The position numbers and the translations under genes are program-made. Shown in pieces: positions 23,441-34,063 of a stretch of DNA of 64,000 nucleotides (positions are counted from its first letter, which is position 1; each line of letters starts with the position of its first letter). The stretch is from Acanthosoma haemorrhoidale (lineage: Eukaryota > Arthropoda > Insecta > Hemiptera > Acanthosomatidae), in assembly GCA_930367205.1 (NCBI GenBank), contig OV884011.1, forward strand, positions 165,147,226-165,211,225, written 5' to 3'. Under the pieces are notes generated by a model. The model was given only the letters and a program-made list of their open reading frames with translations, was not told the DNA's origin and did no database searches.

Positions 23441-25689
23441 AATTATCCAGAAGGGGCAAAAACTTTTAAGCTAAACGTCCATCCTTGTGAAAGTGTTGTG
23501 CATGTACTGTATACCTGAAGCGCCGTCAACGTTACGCTGCAATAGACATCGTAAGTCAGTCAATCTCTTACGCGTCTGTTCTAATATTGACATCACGACC
23601 AGCGAATGTGCCGAAACTATAAAAAAAAGACATGATTGATGTTTTCCCGTACTTCAAATCCTCAAATCGTCGTGGAGTGTTCCGTGTAAATCGGTGGTAG
23701 TAAGAAAAACTGTTCAAACTCCTCCCCCAACCCCAAGCTTAATATTATGTATAACTGAAAACCACGCTAATTTGACCTTTTTCAATTCATGGAAAACTAC
23801 CTTTTTTCCGGTAAATCGTAGCGATAATCAGTTTTGTTACATGTTCAACCCCCGACATGAGGAAGGCAGTATACAATTTTTAAATAACGCTAAGGAACTG
23901 AGACCTGTTGAAGGCCGACTGTCAGCATGCCATAAGCCCCTCTTTTGATGTAGGCCAATGCACCCCTTCTTTAAGGATATGGGCGGTGCTAAGTGCAAGA
24001 TGATGCAGAAAAGGTTTGCACGGTCACAAAGGGCGTAAAGAAAAAAGCCTTCTGCTGAGAGTGAGAAATATGCTTCAAGACCAGAAAATATATACGTCGG
24101 GACGAAAATTGGCTACTCAGTCGCGGAGTTGCATTGATCGCTTCCATCATGCTGATGGGAGGTGGAGTCCCTTAAGCTTGCAGACGGTTTGAGACGATTG
24201 GTTTTGTCTTTGACCTCTTGGTTTTAAGGTTGCTTCTATATCAGATTGAAGACATCGATGTACACTAGTATGATTTAAGATTTATTTATAGCTAGTACAA
24301 CTGATGTAATCTGTACTCATCTTGAATTAATATTAAAATAAATCATTCCTCGATAAAACATTTTGTCTAGTAAATTATACTTTACCATTGAATTCCTTCC
24401 ATTTTTGTCCCCACGTTAATTTATTAAGGTAAATTACTTTGGGTTTAGAATCTATTGGGACCAACTGTAAGCGAATTGAATCTATGAATAAGATTTTCGT
24501 ACAGCTTTACGCTAATGCAATACGCTCAAGATTTGAGTAATCAAATCTGTCAGTAGTTAAATAGTTAGATGGCATCCCTAGAAATTAAATATTCTAATTA
24601 TTCAACTAGAGATTAACAGTGTGTTTGTGGGTAAATCAGGTAAATATATTAACGGGTATATATATCTTTAGAAAAGAGACACCCTTTATTTATTGCCTTA
24701 GAGTTTTATGTTTTCGGATACAGTTGTGTATCAGATAGGTAGAGTACCCCTAAATAAATAAAAAAAATGTTTCTTTCCTCGTCCACCAAACGTAGCAGTT
24801 TCTAATGAATTTAAAAGAAAATTAAATTTTCTACAATATTTGTTACCAAATAAGATATTAAAAGAGATAACCATCATCAAGTTGTGGAATATTTCATCTA
24901 CTTGCCCCAATCTGCGTGTGTATGAAAAACAGTTATAGAATAAAAGCATTGCTTATAAAATTGCAAAACGTTTGTGTTTAAATGAAAAACTTATATCAGC
25001 AAATAACAAGAATAGTATTACTTAAATTAATGAAAGCATATGAAAAAAAAAATTATTTCATTAATCTTTTTGGGGTTTAGGAAGAAATCTAATAAAATGA
25101 AATAAATTTTCTAATAAAATAGCATGAAAATATATGTGTAAATTGAACATGTTATAATAATATAAATAATTTAAACTAATGAAGTACTATTCAAATAGTA
25201 ATTAATATAAACGAATAGACATTTTTATTCACACTTTTTGGTATTCTGAAGGTCTTGGTTTATGATAACTGACTCCTAACATTGTGCTATCCATTTAGAT
25301 ATCACAGTCGTTGTCATTAGATGCACTTCTAGATTTTGAAACACACCATCGAGTTCGTCAATAGGATCTCCAAACATGCTTTTCGGCAGCTACAATGCAA
25401 CCTTTCTTGCAACCGCAGGAGACAAAATGTAGCAGCGACTGTGGTTCAGTGTTTTTAGTCACCTATAGTTGGGCATAGACCGGAAGAGGTTTGTTCCCAT
25501 CCCTGTTCAAGTCGATTATTATTGTGACCCGACCAACTTTGAATCTAGAGATGACTTGGAAGTGCATAAAACATTCAACAGTCACGCAATTTACTTTTTT
25601 TTACTTAAAATATTTTGTTGTTCTCACATTAGGGATATATTCTCGTTGAACATGATTGATTACATCTTCTAAAAGAAACTGGTAATATT
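23441..25689. other. Unassigned AT-rich stretch
   Basis: No repeat partner and no convincing coding frame. Confidence 0.5.
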
Positions 25690-26607
25690 ATGCTTCGACT
25701 AAGTCAATCCGGCCAAGACGCAAGGAATAATATTTAGTTACAAATCCGGAAAAAAGAAGCTCCCGAAATCCTTCGTGTTAGACGGCAAAGAATGCCCTGT
25801 AAGCAACAAGCTGGGCTACCTCGGAATTACCCTCGGTAGGCACTTGTCGTTCACAACGCACCTCGGCAGGAAATTAAAAAGTGTTAGGAAGAAATTCTTC
25901 AGCCTCGGACACCTACTTCACAGCCCGGCTCTATCAGTACGCCTCAAGCTGCTGATATACCAGAGCGTCCTAAGACCTGCATTGATGTACGGAACCCCTC
26001 TCTACAAGTATTTGACTCCCAACACTCTGCTGAAGCTCCAGAAATTTCAGAATAGAGTTCTCCGCACCTCCCTCAAACACACCCCTTTCAACCGAATGAA
26101 GGCCAACGAAATCCACAAAAAATTCGAAGTGCTCACTATCCAAGATTTTATCAAGAGAAGGCACACCAAATTTTTTGACTCCCTAAGACATAGCCATAAC
26201 CCACTATTCTCCGACCTTCAGCCACCACCAATGCCCGTCGGATGGAAGCACTGCTAGACCGCCGAAGCTTGGCGAATGAAAGACATCATAGAACCAGAGG
26301 ACTGACGGACCTACACCCAGCCGAGAGATCGAGGCCGACCTCCCGGCCGACTCAACCGACGCCACATTACCCCATCTACCTGTGTAAGCAGGGTTGATCT
26401 TCCGGCCGATTAGGCCGACTCATACAGGCCCCTGGCGGGGCGGCCGGCCACGCTTCGCCTGGCCTACAACAAACCATCGCCTAGGCTCAATCCTTGGTAG
26501 ACTCTCACTACCTTCCTGACTCCATCCGCCTTTCTAGGCATTCCACACCCCATATCCTTCTCATACAGCCTTCAAATAGGGGTCTCCCCTTAGTGAAAGG
26601 CACTTTC
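25690..26607 (+). mobile_element. LINE family B, copy B1
   Basis: 5'-truncated jockey-superfamily LINE. It starts inside ORF2 after the RT catalytic motif, runs to the ORF2 stop and into a GC-rich 3' UTR (26280-26600) that matches 27290-27630 and 50716-50880. It ends abruptly at AAGGCACTTTCCAGCC, where copy B2 begins. Confidence 0.82.
25706..26257 (+). pseudogene. C-terminal part of LINE ORF2 (RT thumb and downstream), family B
   Basis: Open for 183 codons without a stop. It begins NPAKTQGIIFSYKSGKKKLP, the post-YADD segment of jockey-type RTs (usually LNPxKTxxI.F). It continues through LGYLGITLGRHLSFTTHL and LSVRLKLLIYQSVLRPALMY to the terminal IKRRHTKFFDSLRHSHNPLF block. The stop (TAG after WKHC) comes slightly early; the sequence beyond it (TAEAWRMKDI) still aligns with B2. 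Upstream RT motifs and the endonuclease are missing through 5' truncation, so no active protein is possible. Confidence 0.82.
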
Positions 26608-27116
26608 CAGCCGGTGTCCCCCATGGATCAGTGCTAGGCCCCCTGCTGTTCAACAACTACACCACCCACATCGTAGGAGCCTCGTACCCAAACTGTGAGG
26701 TATCAGTGTATGCAGACGACATCGGTGCCTACAGCACTAGCATCAATCCCACCAGAGCCCTGAAATTCGCTGAGAGCGCCAGTCAACTAATCGCCTTAGA
26801 CGGCAAAGAGTGATCCGTGAGCAGCAAGCTATGCTACCTTAGGATTACCCGCGGTAGACACTTGTCGTTCACGACACATCTCAGCAAGAAGTTAAAGAGT
26901 GTTAGGAAAAAGTTCTACAGCCTAGGACACCTTCTTCACAGCCCGGCCTTATCAGTACGCCTCAAGCAGCTGATTTACCAGAGCGTCCTGAGACCTGCTT
27001 TGATGTATGGGACCTCTCTCTTCAAGTGTCTGACTCCTAACACTCTAAAAACGCTCCAGCAATTTGAAAACAGAGTTCTCCGCACCTCCCTCAAACATAC
27101 CCGTTCGACCGAATGA
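26608..27116 (+). pseudogene. RT catalytic region and thumb of LINE ORF2, family B
   Basis: Motif B reads GVPHGSVLGPLLFNNYTTHI and motif C is intact as VYADDIGAYST. After KFAESASQLIA the sequence skips about 30 codons present in B1 and resumes at LDGKE. The next codon is TGA (26811-26813) where B1 has TGC. The same frame then continues SVSSKLCYLRITRGRHLSFT to RTSLKHTRSTE and stops through a frameshift. Deletion, nonsense codon and frameshift make it dead. Confidence 0.83.
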
Positions 27117-27929
27117 AGGCAGGCGAGATCCACGAAAAAGTGCTCACCATCCAAGATTTTATCAAGACACGACACATCAAATTTTTCGATTCACTTTGAC
27201 ACAGCCACAACCCACCTTTCTCCTTCAACCGCCACCAATGACAGTCCGATGGAAGCACTGCTGGACCACCGAAGCCTGGAGACAGATGGACCTTTAAAGA
27301 ACACGAGCCCCCTGACGGGGACTGAACGATCCACACCCAACCGACAGATCGAGGTCGATCTCTCGGCCGACTCAACCGAAGCAACATGACCCCTTCTACC
27401 TGCTCAGGGTGGGTCGATCTCCCGGCCGATAGGCCGACACAGTGACGCCCCCTTCAGGGGCGGGCCAGGCTTGACCTGGCTGACTACAAACCAATGTCTA
27501 GTACCCCTAGGCTCCACCATAGGTAGACTCTCACTATCTTCCCGCACCCACCCACCTCCTTTAGGCATCCTACACCCCATATCCTTCTCACACATCCTTC
27601 GAATAGGACTCCCCTTAGTGAAAGGCACCCATCAATCCAAAATAATTTTCCTTTTATTTTTCCCACATCCTTTTTTTTATTAATAAGTTTGAGAGCTATG
27701 TAAAAAAAAAAAAAGTATCGTTATGTTAAGTTAAAAATTAGGTTAAGAATTAGTATGTAAGTTAGTTTTAAGGTTGATCAAAAAGTATTATAAAGTTATT
27801 ATAAAATAACAAAACCTGTATATAATGTAGTAATGCTACAGGAAATACTAAATAATTTGTAAATAGATCCGCCTGAGGATTTATAATTATATATATTTAT
27901 CTGTGAGTTGAAGGGGCTATGAGGAAAAA
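26608..27929 (+). mobile_element. LINE family B, copy B2, head-to-tail behind B1
   Basis: Starts in the RT domain at GVPHGSVLGPLLF and carries ORF2 to its end, then the long 3' UTR to the AAGGGGCTATGAGGAAAAA-type terminus (27910-27929). The internal A-run at 27700-27713 corresponds to where other copies end their A tract (50932-50953). Family-B 3' UTRs therefore exist in long and short forms. Confidence 0.82.
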
Positions 27930-27934
27930 CAAAA

Positions 27935-27971
27935 TGAGTTTCGTTCTAAACACAACGCAGAACGAAACTCA
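27935..27971. repeat. Perfect inverted repeat (13-bp arms, 11-nt loop)
   Basis: TGAGTTTCGTTCT at 27935-27947 pairs with AGAACGAAACTCA at 27959-27971. It lies 5 bp after the 3' end of LINE copy B2. Confidence 0.9.
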
Positions 27972-28141
27972 GAATAAAATATTTTCAGTAAAAAAAGTAA
28001 ATTGCGTGACTGTTGAATGGTGAATAAATGCATGTGAATGTTTCATGCACTTCCAAGTCAATTCTACGAGATGAAATTCTACGACAAACACATTAGTCAC
28101 CACGCGGTACAAAACTAACACCCCATGATTACGGACTTTAT

Positions 28142-28439
28142 TTAGCATTTAACATTTCAAACTTTAGAGGACATAGACAGTATATTGAGGAATGAGGCAT
28201 CTCATATTGTACAGAGGATATATGGAAGGGATTATAGAGATAAGAAATACGAAAATAAACGAAGGAATTACCAACCCAATTTTAACGATAACATACAATA
28301 TAAACCTAATAATCGAAGGCAACAACAACAACCGAACCATAATTACCAAGGAAATAATTATAATCCTTATAATCGAAGGCAACAACAACCATATTACGAT
28401 CAACCCCAACCTGACTATCAAAGACAAGAATTACAGACA
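28142..28439 (+). pseudogene. Asn/Gln/Tyr-rich partial ORF, gag-like
   Basis: After a TAG the frame opens as HLTFQTLEDIDSILRNEASH and continues IVQRIYGRDYRDKKYENKRR. A basic, low-complexity stretch follows with NNRRQQQQP and YNRRQQQPYY repeats. It is cut off at 28438 by the 3' end of a family-A LINE on the opposite strand. The layout (acidic helix-like segment, then an Asn/Gln/Arg-rich tail) resembles the region after the capsid in Ty3/gypsy Gag proteins, where the tail binds RNA. That is a resemblance only. A cellular Q/N-rich protein fragment is the alternative. Confidence 0.35.
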
Positions 28440-28623
28440 GCCCAGAGGCCTCCCAAATCCACATGCGAAAGAGAAAGCGGAGTCTTGGGAAGTCCCTCAG
28501 GCTCCTCTGTCAGCCGCGTCACCGGATACGAGCCAGTGGAGGCTGACCAAGAGCGTGAGCGCCACAGACGCCAGCTTATGATTGGAGAAACTGGCCATTG
28601 TCAGGACTCCCACTGTCACGCGT

Positions 28624-29770
28624 TTATAGAAGGTCACGAGGCCACTGCCGTTTCAGTCTTTGAGGAGAATTATAGGGATGAGTGGTGCAACGCAATGACT
28701 GTGCTACAGGATTAGAGTGGTTGGAAAGGCTACTGTGGAATTTCAAAAATTTGGAAGGGATGAGTTCAAGAATGGGTATATTAAGATCGTTATGAAGGGT
28801 TTTGTTGGCGTCGTAATAAGGAGCATTTACTATTGTTATCAGGACTTTTGATTGAAAGGATTGGATACGCTTGATATTCGACTTTTCTGCTGTCCCCATA
28901 GCTCTGTTCCGTATGCCCAGATTGGCTTAGGTATACCTTTGTAGATTAGTAATTTATTTTCTATTCAGAGATGGGATATCCTGTACAGTTGTCTAAAGCG
29001 TCTGTTTAGTCCTTGTCTTTTTAGCCTTGTATGTAGATTCCAGGTCAGTCGTTAGTCGAGATGGAAGCCTAAGTACCGTACTGTCTTGGATACAGGGTGA
29101 TGAATAGAATTAAAATAAACTAGTGGACAAGACTTGCGACAAAGGGTGAAGGTAATGTGGGAGCATTTTGCTTCATTAACTTTGATCTGCTATTGATTGC
29201 ACCAATACTCGATTTCGTCAAGGTGTTTTTGAAGGTTATGAGATGCTATGTTGGGGTCTGGGTGGGATGACAATACTACAATTGTGGCCAAAAAGGTATT
29301 GGGAGTAGAGAGGACATCAGCGGTGTATAGGTTATAGAGGATGGAGCCCAGGACACTGCCCTGTGGAACACCTGCATTTATGGGATAGTAGTTAGAATAT
29401 TCTAAACCACAGCTGACTTGGAAGAAGCGGTTTGAAAGGTAGGACTGTAGGATTAGGAAAAGAGTATGTGATAAATATCTTTTTAGCTCGTAGAGCAATC
29501 CTGCATGCCAAACCCTGACAAAAACTTCAGCTATATCAAGAAAGGCAGCAGTGACATACTGTTAGGTTTCAAGGGGTAAGTAGATGTGATCTACAACGCG
29601 AAGGCCTTGTTGAGCAGTGGAATGTCGTTGGTGGGAACCAAACTGGTGTGTGGGAAAAAGGTTTTTTGATTCAACAATTGGAAATAGACGTTTTAGTTTC
29701 TCAAATATTTTTGAGAGGATAGGGAGTAGGCTAATTGGACGGTTTACCTTGATTGGCGAATAGGACTATA
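28624..29770 (-). pseudogene. RT and C-terminus of jockey ORF2, catalytic YADD motif lost
   Basis: In own-strand order: PIKVNRPISLLPILSKIFEK (RT start), FLDIAEVFVRVWHAGLLYEL (motif A, where FVRVWH replaces the usual FDRVWH), GVPQGSVLGSILYNLYTADV (motif B), then TFLATIVVLSSHPDPN. In related jockey RTs the last segment reads FLAT-FADDT-VVLSS; here the FADD is missing through a short in-frame loss of about 12 bp, removing both motif-C aspartates. Frameshifts separate this from the C-terminal block IKRIQSFQSKVLITIVNAPY, which ends at RDLL and stop (28624-28626). No polymerase activity is possible. Confidence 0.87.
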
Positions 29771-29805
29771 ATGGAATGTTTCCAGAGGAGAGGAAAGGGC
29801 GTAGT

Positions 29806-30531
29806 TTAGATAATGCAATTATATATGTAGGTTAGGACGATTATGGCTTTAGGAGGAAGTTGTTTGTGAATTTGATGAATAAGGAGATCATATCCAGGGG
29901 ATTTACGGTAAGGTAAGTTTTTCAGAAGGTATTTGACCTCAGAGGGGTTAACGGCTTTTGGTGGAAGAGAGAGAGGAATAAGTGAAGTGAGGAAATCTTT
30001 TACAGTTGTGCTGTGAGTATGGCTTTGATGAGAAAGGTGAGGTGTGAAAGTATGGGTAAGATGCAGACCAAATTCATCCGACCTATCCCCATCCGAATTA
30101 GCCCAGGACTCATCATCACGACGGTGTGGGTGTGAAATAGGATGATACTTTAGGATTTTTTTGGTTACGTTCCACAAGGAGTTATCCCTGGTAGACAGAG
30201 AGGAGAGGTAGGAATTGAAAGAACTGGAACGGAAGGATGCCAATCGCCTCTTTACCAATCGGCAGTACTGATTGTACGAGTGGCGATCAGCAGGATGCTC
30301 GGATCTTTGCAACACTGCTCTGGATCGTTTAGATTAGATTAGATCTTTGAGATGCTGAGGTAAACGATTATGATTGTGGATTTTTGGGTGACGATGGGGT
30401 GACGATGCCTCCCAAGCCCACCTCTGGACCAGAGTAGTGAAAGAATGCACTGCATCGTCTAGGTCTTGGGATGTTTTCAGGGACAATTTGAGGTTTACGG
30501 ACTCTGTAAGAAGCTGGCGGAAGTAGTCCAA
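29806..30531 (-). pseudogene. Jockey ORF2 segment between endonuclease and RT
   Basis: Two frames joined by a frameshift near 30320. The first reads LDYFRQLLTESVNLKLSLKT...RLPQHLKDLI (30531-30334). The second reads SYNQYCRLVKRRLASFRSSS...LWNVTKKILKYHP and ends in NPSEVKYLLKNLPYRKSPGY, the conserved block just before RT motif 1 in jockey elements (30315-29806). It is co-linear with the fragment at 59300-59530. Confidence 0.84.
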
Positions 30532-30599
30532 GTCAATTGGGCCTCTAATAAATGAAGGAGGAGGCAGTCTGTGAATTGGTCATAGGGAAATGGTTAATA

Positions 30600-31154
30600 A
30601 TAAAGGACTATGATCAGAGGAGAGGTCAACAAGGCGCGTGAGTGAATAGTTTAGTGTTCCTAAACTATTGTAAAAAAAAAAAAGTCAAGGAAATCAGGAT
30701 TTCAGTTGGGATCAGATGGCTAATAGGTGGCTGTGTCAGGAGTGATAGTGGAGCAATGTTTCCGTGTGAGTGCAGACAGCAAAGCACATCCTTGTGTATT
30801 TGTATTTGTATTGGGTAGGCAGTACAATGATGCTAGAGTAAGGGGGAAAGTGAAGGTGGTGATTGACACTGCATTGGATTGAAGGAAATCATATGCTACC
30901 AAAGGAACTATGTGGTGGGATATGGAGGTATGGACAATGACAGCGGTACCTGCATGTGCTCTTCCATCTGGGTGATCAGTTCGATAAGTCTGGTACTGTC
31001 GAACAGTAAATGGTTGTTTGCTCGTAAGTCTTGTTTCAGTAATGAGAGCTACGTGGATGTTCTTGTCATGAAGTAGTGCTGTCAGTTCATTAGTGTGGGT
31101 GCCAACACTATTCGCATTCCTAAAGAGAATGGATAAGGAGTCAGAAGGATCCAC
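30600..31154 (-). pseudogene. Jockey ORF2 apurinic-type endonuclease domain, broken
   Basis: Begins MDPSDSLSILFRNANSVGTH. The catalytic-Glu motif is visible as VALITETRLTS, and AHAGTAVIVHTSI follows. An in-frame TAG at 30720-30722 and a TGA shortly after interrupt the domain. The terminal SDHSPLL motif (around 30610) is recovered only after a +1 shift at the A/T run 30671-30684. The conserved N of the first motif is retained (RNANS), while the preceding Trp is Arg. In intact jockeys this domain nicks target DNA to prime reverse transcription. Confidence 0.82.
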
Positions 31155-31235
31155 TTATGGATTTTATTTAACGGGGATAAGGTAGGAGACAAGATTTGTA
31201 AGAAGGAAAATGAGAGGAGTAATTAGGGTTCTGAA

Positions 31236-31690
31236 CTATGTAAGGAATGAGGTTAAAAGGCTGGTGAGATCCGAAGAACTTGAAGGTGGAGGAATATGCG
31301 AGATGTGTAGTGGAGGATGGGATTGAGCTTGAGTTTTGACGGGATGAATGGAATGCTGGGAAAGGTGATCTTGCGGACAGGGATTGGGCGGTGCCTGTGA
31401 CTGCTCTCTGTTGCTAACGGCATCGGCGAAAGAGACAGAAGGCCTCAATTTCTGGCTAGGCCGCTTCTTGTTGCTAGTTTCTCCTTTTCTGACTTACGGC
31501 GTGTTCGGTCCTGGACTTCAGCGTTCTGTAAGTCTCGCAGCCCTTGTAGTTGGCCGGATGGCCTTGCTGCCAAAGTACGCATACAACAGGCAATTTCAGA
31601 GGCATTTTGTACTACTCGCTTTTGTGCTGCCCACTACACTTTACACACCTGCTGGTAGTGGTGGCTTCACTTCATTTTTTTCAGACATGA
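31236..31690 (-). pseudogene. Jockey ORF1 (gag-like), C-terminal part with zinc knuckles
   Basis: Own-strand reading gives CVKCSGQHKS (C-x2-C-x4-H) and then VCVLWQQGHPANYKGC, where the usual CxxC is changed to CxxW, followed by ETYRTLKSRTEHA. The HPANYKGC signature is characteristic of jockey/BMC1-type ORF1 proteins, which bind the element RNA. A frameshift leads to the Pro/Ser/Gln-rich end RPSVSFADAVSNREQSQAPP, stopping at 31236, 81 bp before the ORF2 start. The N-terminal part of ORF1 is missing. Confidence 0.8.
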
Positions 31691-31769
31691 GCTGTTGATA
31701 AAATCTCATATAATAATTTTAAATATTTATTATTTTATAATTTAATTTTTATTTCAATAAAACATACGT

Positions 31770-31852
31770 ACTAATGATGGGATTCGAACTCACGGTTGTA
31801 ACACCGGAGACGTTGATGCCAGTCGGCTAATACCACCTCGTTGTCCATGTTG
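31770..31852 (-). other. tRNA-like SINE head with RNA polymerase III boxes
   Basis: On the minus strand, GAGTTCGAATCCC is a good B box (GTTCGAATC). About 35 nt upstream, GTGGTATTAGCCGACTGG is a plausible A box. The spacing suits a tRNA-derived promoter, but the ends do not pair as an acceptor stem, so this is a SINE head rather than a tRNA gene. An AT-rich tail follows toward 31700. No second copy of the body was seen in the window. Confidence 0.55.
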
Positions 31853-32113
31853 TCTACTGCGTGTTTTTTATCTAGAATCCAGTCAGAGACTGGGCAATAT
31901 GACCGACTTCTCTGTGTTATATTCTAAAACACACACTGAGGGAGTATATTAAGTAAATACTCACTTATTGAGGGCTCCCTCGTGACCAGCTCACATGAGT
32001 TGCCTGTGAGACACTTTTAAAGCATAAAGAAACTCTATGAACTGTAGTAATTGGTGTAAATATGAAGAGCTGTAATAGATGGGTGTTATCAACAATAGCG
32101 CATGCGCAAAAAC
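31853..32113. other. Unassigned segment
   Basis: About 260 bp between the SINE head and LTR C3, with no partner in the window. Confidence 0.5.
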
Positions 32114-32608
32114 TCCTATACTCTATTATGTATATAATGTAAATTAATTTAAACAAATGTAAATAACAAAAATAAGTCATTGTAAATATTGTAAACAAAA
32201 AAAAGCGCAGCTGCGAGTCAATTAGTTATAGGATCTGGGAATCCACTACCCAAATCAGGTAGTAAAATGACCCAAACCAGGCCAGACGTACGGCTGCCGA
32301 GAACAAAGGCTCACCGCTTACTGGGGTCTCATTGGACACAATAGGCAGATGATTGGGCCTAACGAGCCACCACTAACTATAAATAGGGGCAGACCTAGAC
32401 CTGTAAATCATTCTCATGATGCCTCGCTAACTGATGACTTGCGGCTGCTCTGATGTTCAAGACTTGGCCTTCTCATTTGTGAAAACCTCTACTTCTCTCT
32501 TCCTAACCTGGCTATGTTCTAGTCCGGCCTTGTCAGACCTCACACTCTCCTAGTGGGATTCTCTGCCTTCGTCTCGCTAAAATTAGAGACCTCTCCCTCG
32601 TGGACAAA
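32114..32608 (+). mobile_element. Family-C LTR fragment (C3)
   Basis: Matches the reverse complement of the middle and 5' part of C2 (18450-18900) and the plus strand of 51870-52440. Shared blocks include TGTAAATTAATTTAAACAAA, the GAGAACAAAGG region and TTCTCATTTGTGAAAAC. It lacks both LTR termini and abuts a mariner fragment at its right end. Confidence 0.78.
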
Positions 32609-33060
32609 GATGTGTGAGGCCTCGCATTGTCTTGGCGGAACACAAATATTGAGCTTCTTAACAAGTCCAAGACGTCTTATATGATTTTCAATTGTAGTGT
32701 TTAATACATTTAACTGTTTTGCAATCTCTCGTGCAGTTATATGACGATTTGATTCAATTATGGGTTTCAATTTTTCATTATCAACTGCAGAAGGTCGACC
32801 AGAACTTTGATCATCTTTCAGTGAAAAATCTCAATAACGAAATTTGTTAAACCAATTCTGACACGTGCGTTCTGTTAAACTATTAACACCATAAACTTCA
32901 CAGTCTCAGCTGCTTTCTTGCCTTAATGAAAATAAAAAAAGTAAATGTGTTGAAATAGTGTTGGAGTATGTTGCAATCCATGTTAAAACTGACAGTTGCA
33001 AACAAAATTTCACGGAATTTCTTTCTAGAGCAACCTAAAGGTAACTAACAAATTTCAAAA
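32609..33060 (-). pseudogene. Mariner transposase fragment, internally deleted
   Basis: Minus-strand pieces read LTERTCQNWFNKFRY, stop, DFSLKDDQSSGRPSAVDNEK, LKPIIESNRHITAREIAKQL and LGLVKKLNICVP. This is the N-terminal helix-turn-helix region of a mariner transposase. The sequence then skips the centre and, in another frame, reads QDNARPHTSL, the conserved block holding the second catalytic Asp of the DDD triad. It ends where LTR C3 begins. Stops and frameshifts make it inactive. It differs from the 13.4-kb mariner in sequence and in its deletion point, so it is a different lineage. Confidence 0.8.
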
Positions 33061-34063
33061 TAAAAAAATTCTAATAAATAAAAAAAAAAGAATAACGAAA
33101 CAAACGCTGGTCGAATCGAAATCACTTTCTTACCAACCCTTAACTTAATATATATATGTTTTGGGACTTCATTGGACATAAGTAACAACGAATTCATTTA
33201 ATTGAACGTACGCAGTGGTGAACTTTACTATAGCCGCTGATTGTTGAAACTGAAAGAATCATTAGTTGAGGTAAAGAATGAGCATAAACTTCGGTTTAGG
33301 TTAAAGAAATATGGCCAGTGTTTTGAAAAGGATCTAGGAAGAAAGGGCAGGACCCATATTTCCACCTGATCTTCAAAGGCCCTTTGCGGAGTTCTGTTGC
33401 AGGCAAATGAAGAACTGTTCTTGATTTCCGATTCTTTTATCTTCTGCCATCTGACACTTCAAAGGCGGTTCTTATCAACAGCTCTGACAGAAGCTTCCAG
33501 TATTTCTTGAAAATATTCCCTAGGGGCAGTGTTTTATTTTTGAAAATTATATAGCGCAGTAGAGGGAGGCTTTACTTTGAAACAGGTAAAAGGCAATCTT
33601 GTTTACGGCAACTGTCATAAAAACGCTTCGGGTTATTTTTCATTGAAATCCGAAATTGGCTTTTGGTTAAGAAAACCTCTTTATTTCTGTTACTGCATGA
33701 AGGTACTTGAAGTACTTGTAGTATTTTTCTAAATACCAGAATAGCTCTAAAACTTTGCGAAGTATGGATGAAGTAACACCTTATGCCCTTCCGAGTTACG
33801 TTTCTTACTCACCTCGAAATCGAAGCATTGATTATAAAATTGAAAGCATAGATTATGGTATGACGCCTTAATGCCCTTATTAGGACCAACGTACGTACAA
33901 AACATTGAACCAAAATTGGATTCATTTGGCCGAAATGTACATTAAAAAATATAAAATGTCACCTTCTTTTATAAATAAACTTATAATAATCGATACTTAA
34001 AAAAAAAAAAATTCCATGCCTTAGGTAAGCGATGCTACCGACGTTCGCACCCTTTATCTTTTT
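33061..34063. other. Unassigned AT-rich stretch
   Basis: No recognised feature. The sequence next to 33060 may include the 5' UTR and end of the mariner, but no inverted terminus was identified. Confidence 0.5.

Larger units (their letters stand above)
28438..31695 (-). mobile_element. Jockey-type LINE family A, longest copy (A3)
   Basis: A 3.26-kb reverse-strand element. In its own 5'-3' order it has an ORF1 end with zinc knuckles (31690-31236), an ORF2 endonuclease (31154-30600), a linker and RT (30530-29190), the ORF2 C-terminus with stop at 28626, and a 3' UTR ending near 28438. The last 100 or so bp of the 3' UTR seen in other A copies are missing. Order, spacing and motifs are those of jockey. 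All frames are broken. The 5' limit is where the gag-like sequence stops; the SINE-like sequence begins beyond it. Confidence 0.85.

Noticed and set aside
30879..31076. Plus-strand frames across the longest jockey copy (30879-31076, 31384-31698)
   Set aside because: They are antisense shadows of the endonuclease and ORF1 remnants on the minus strand.
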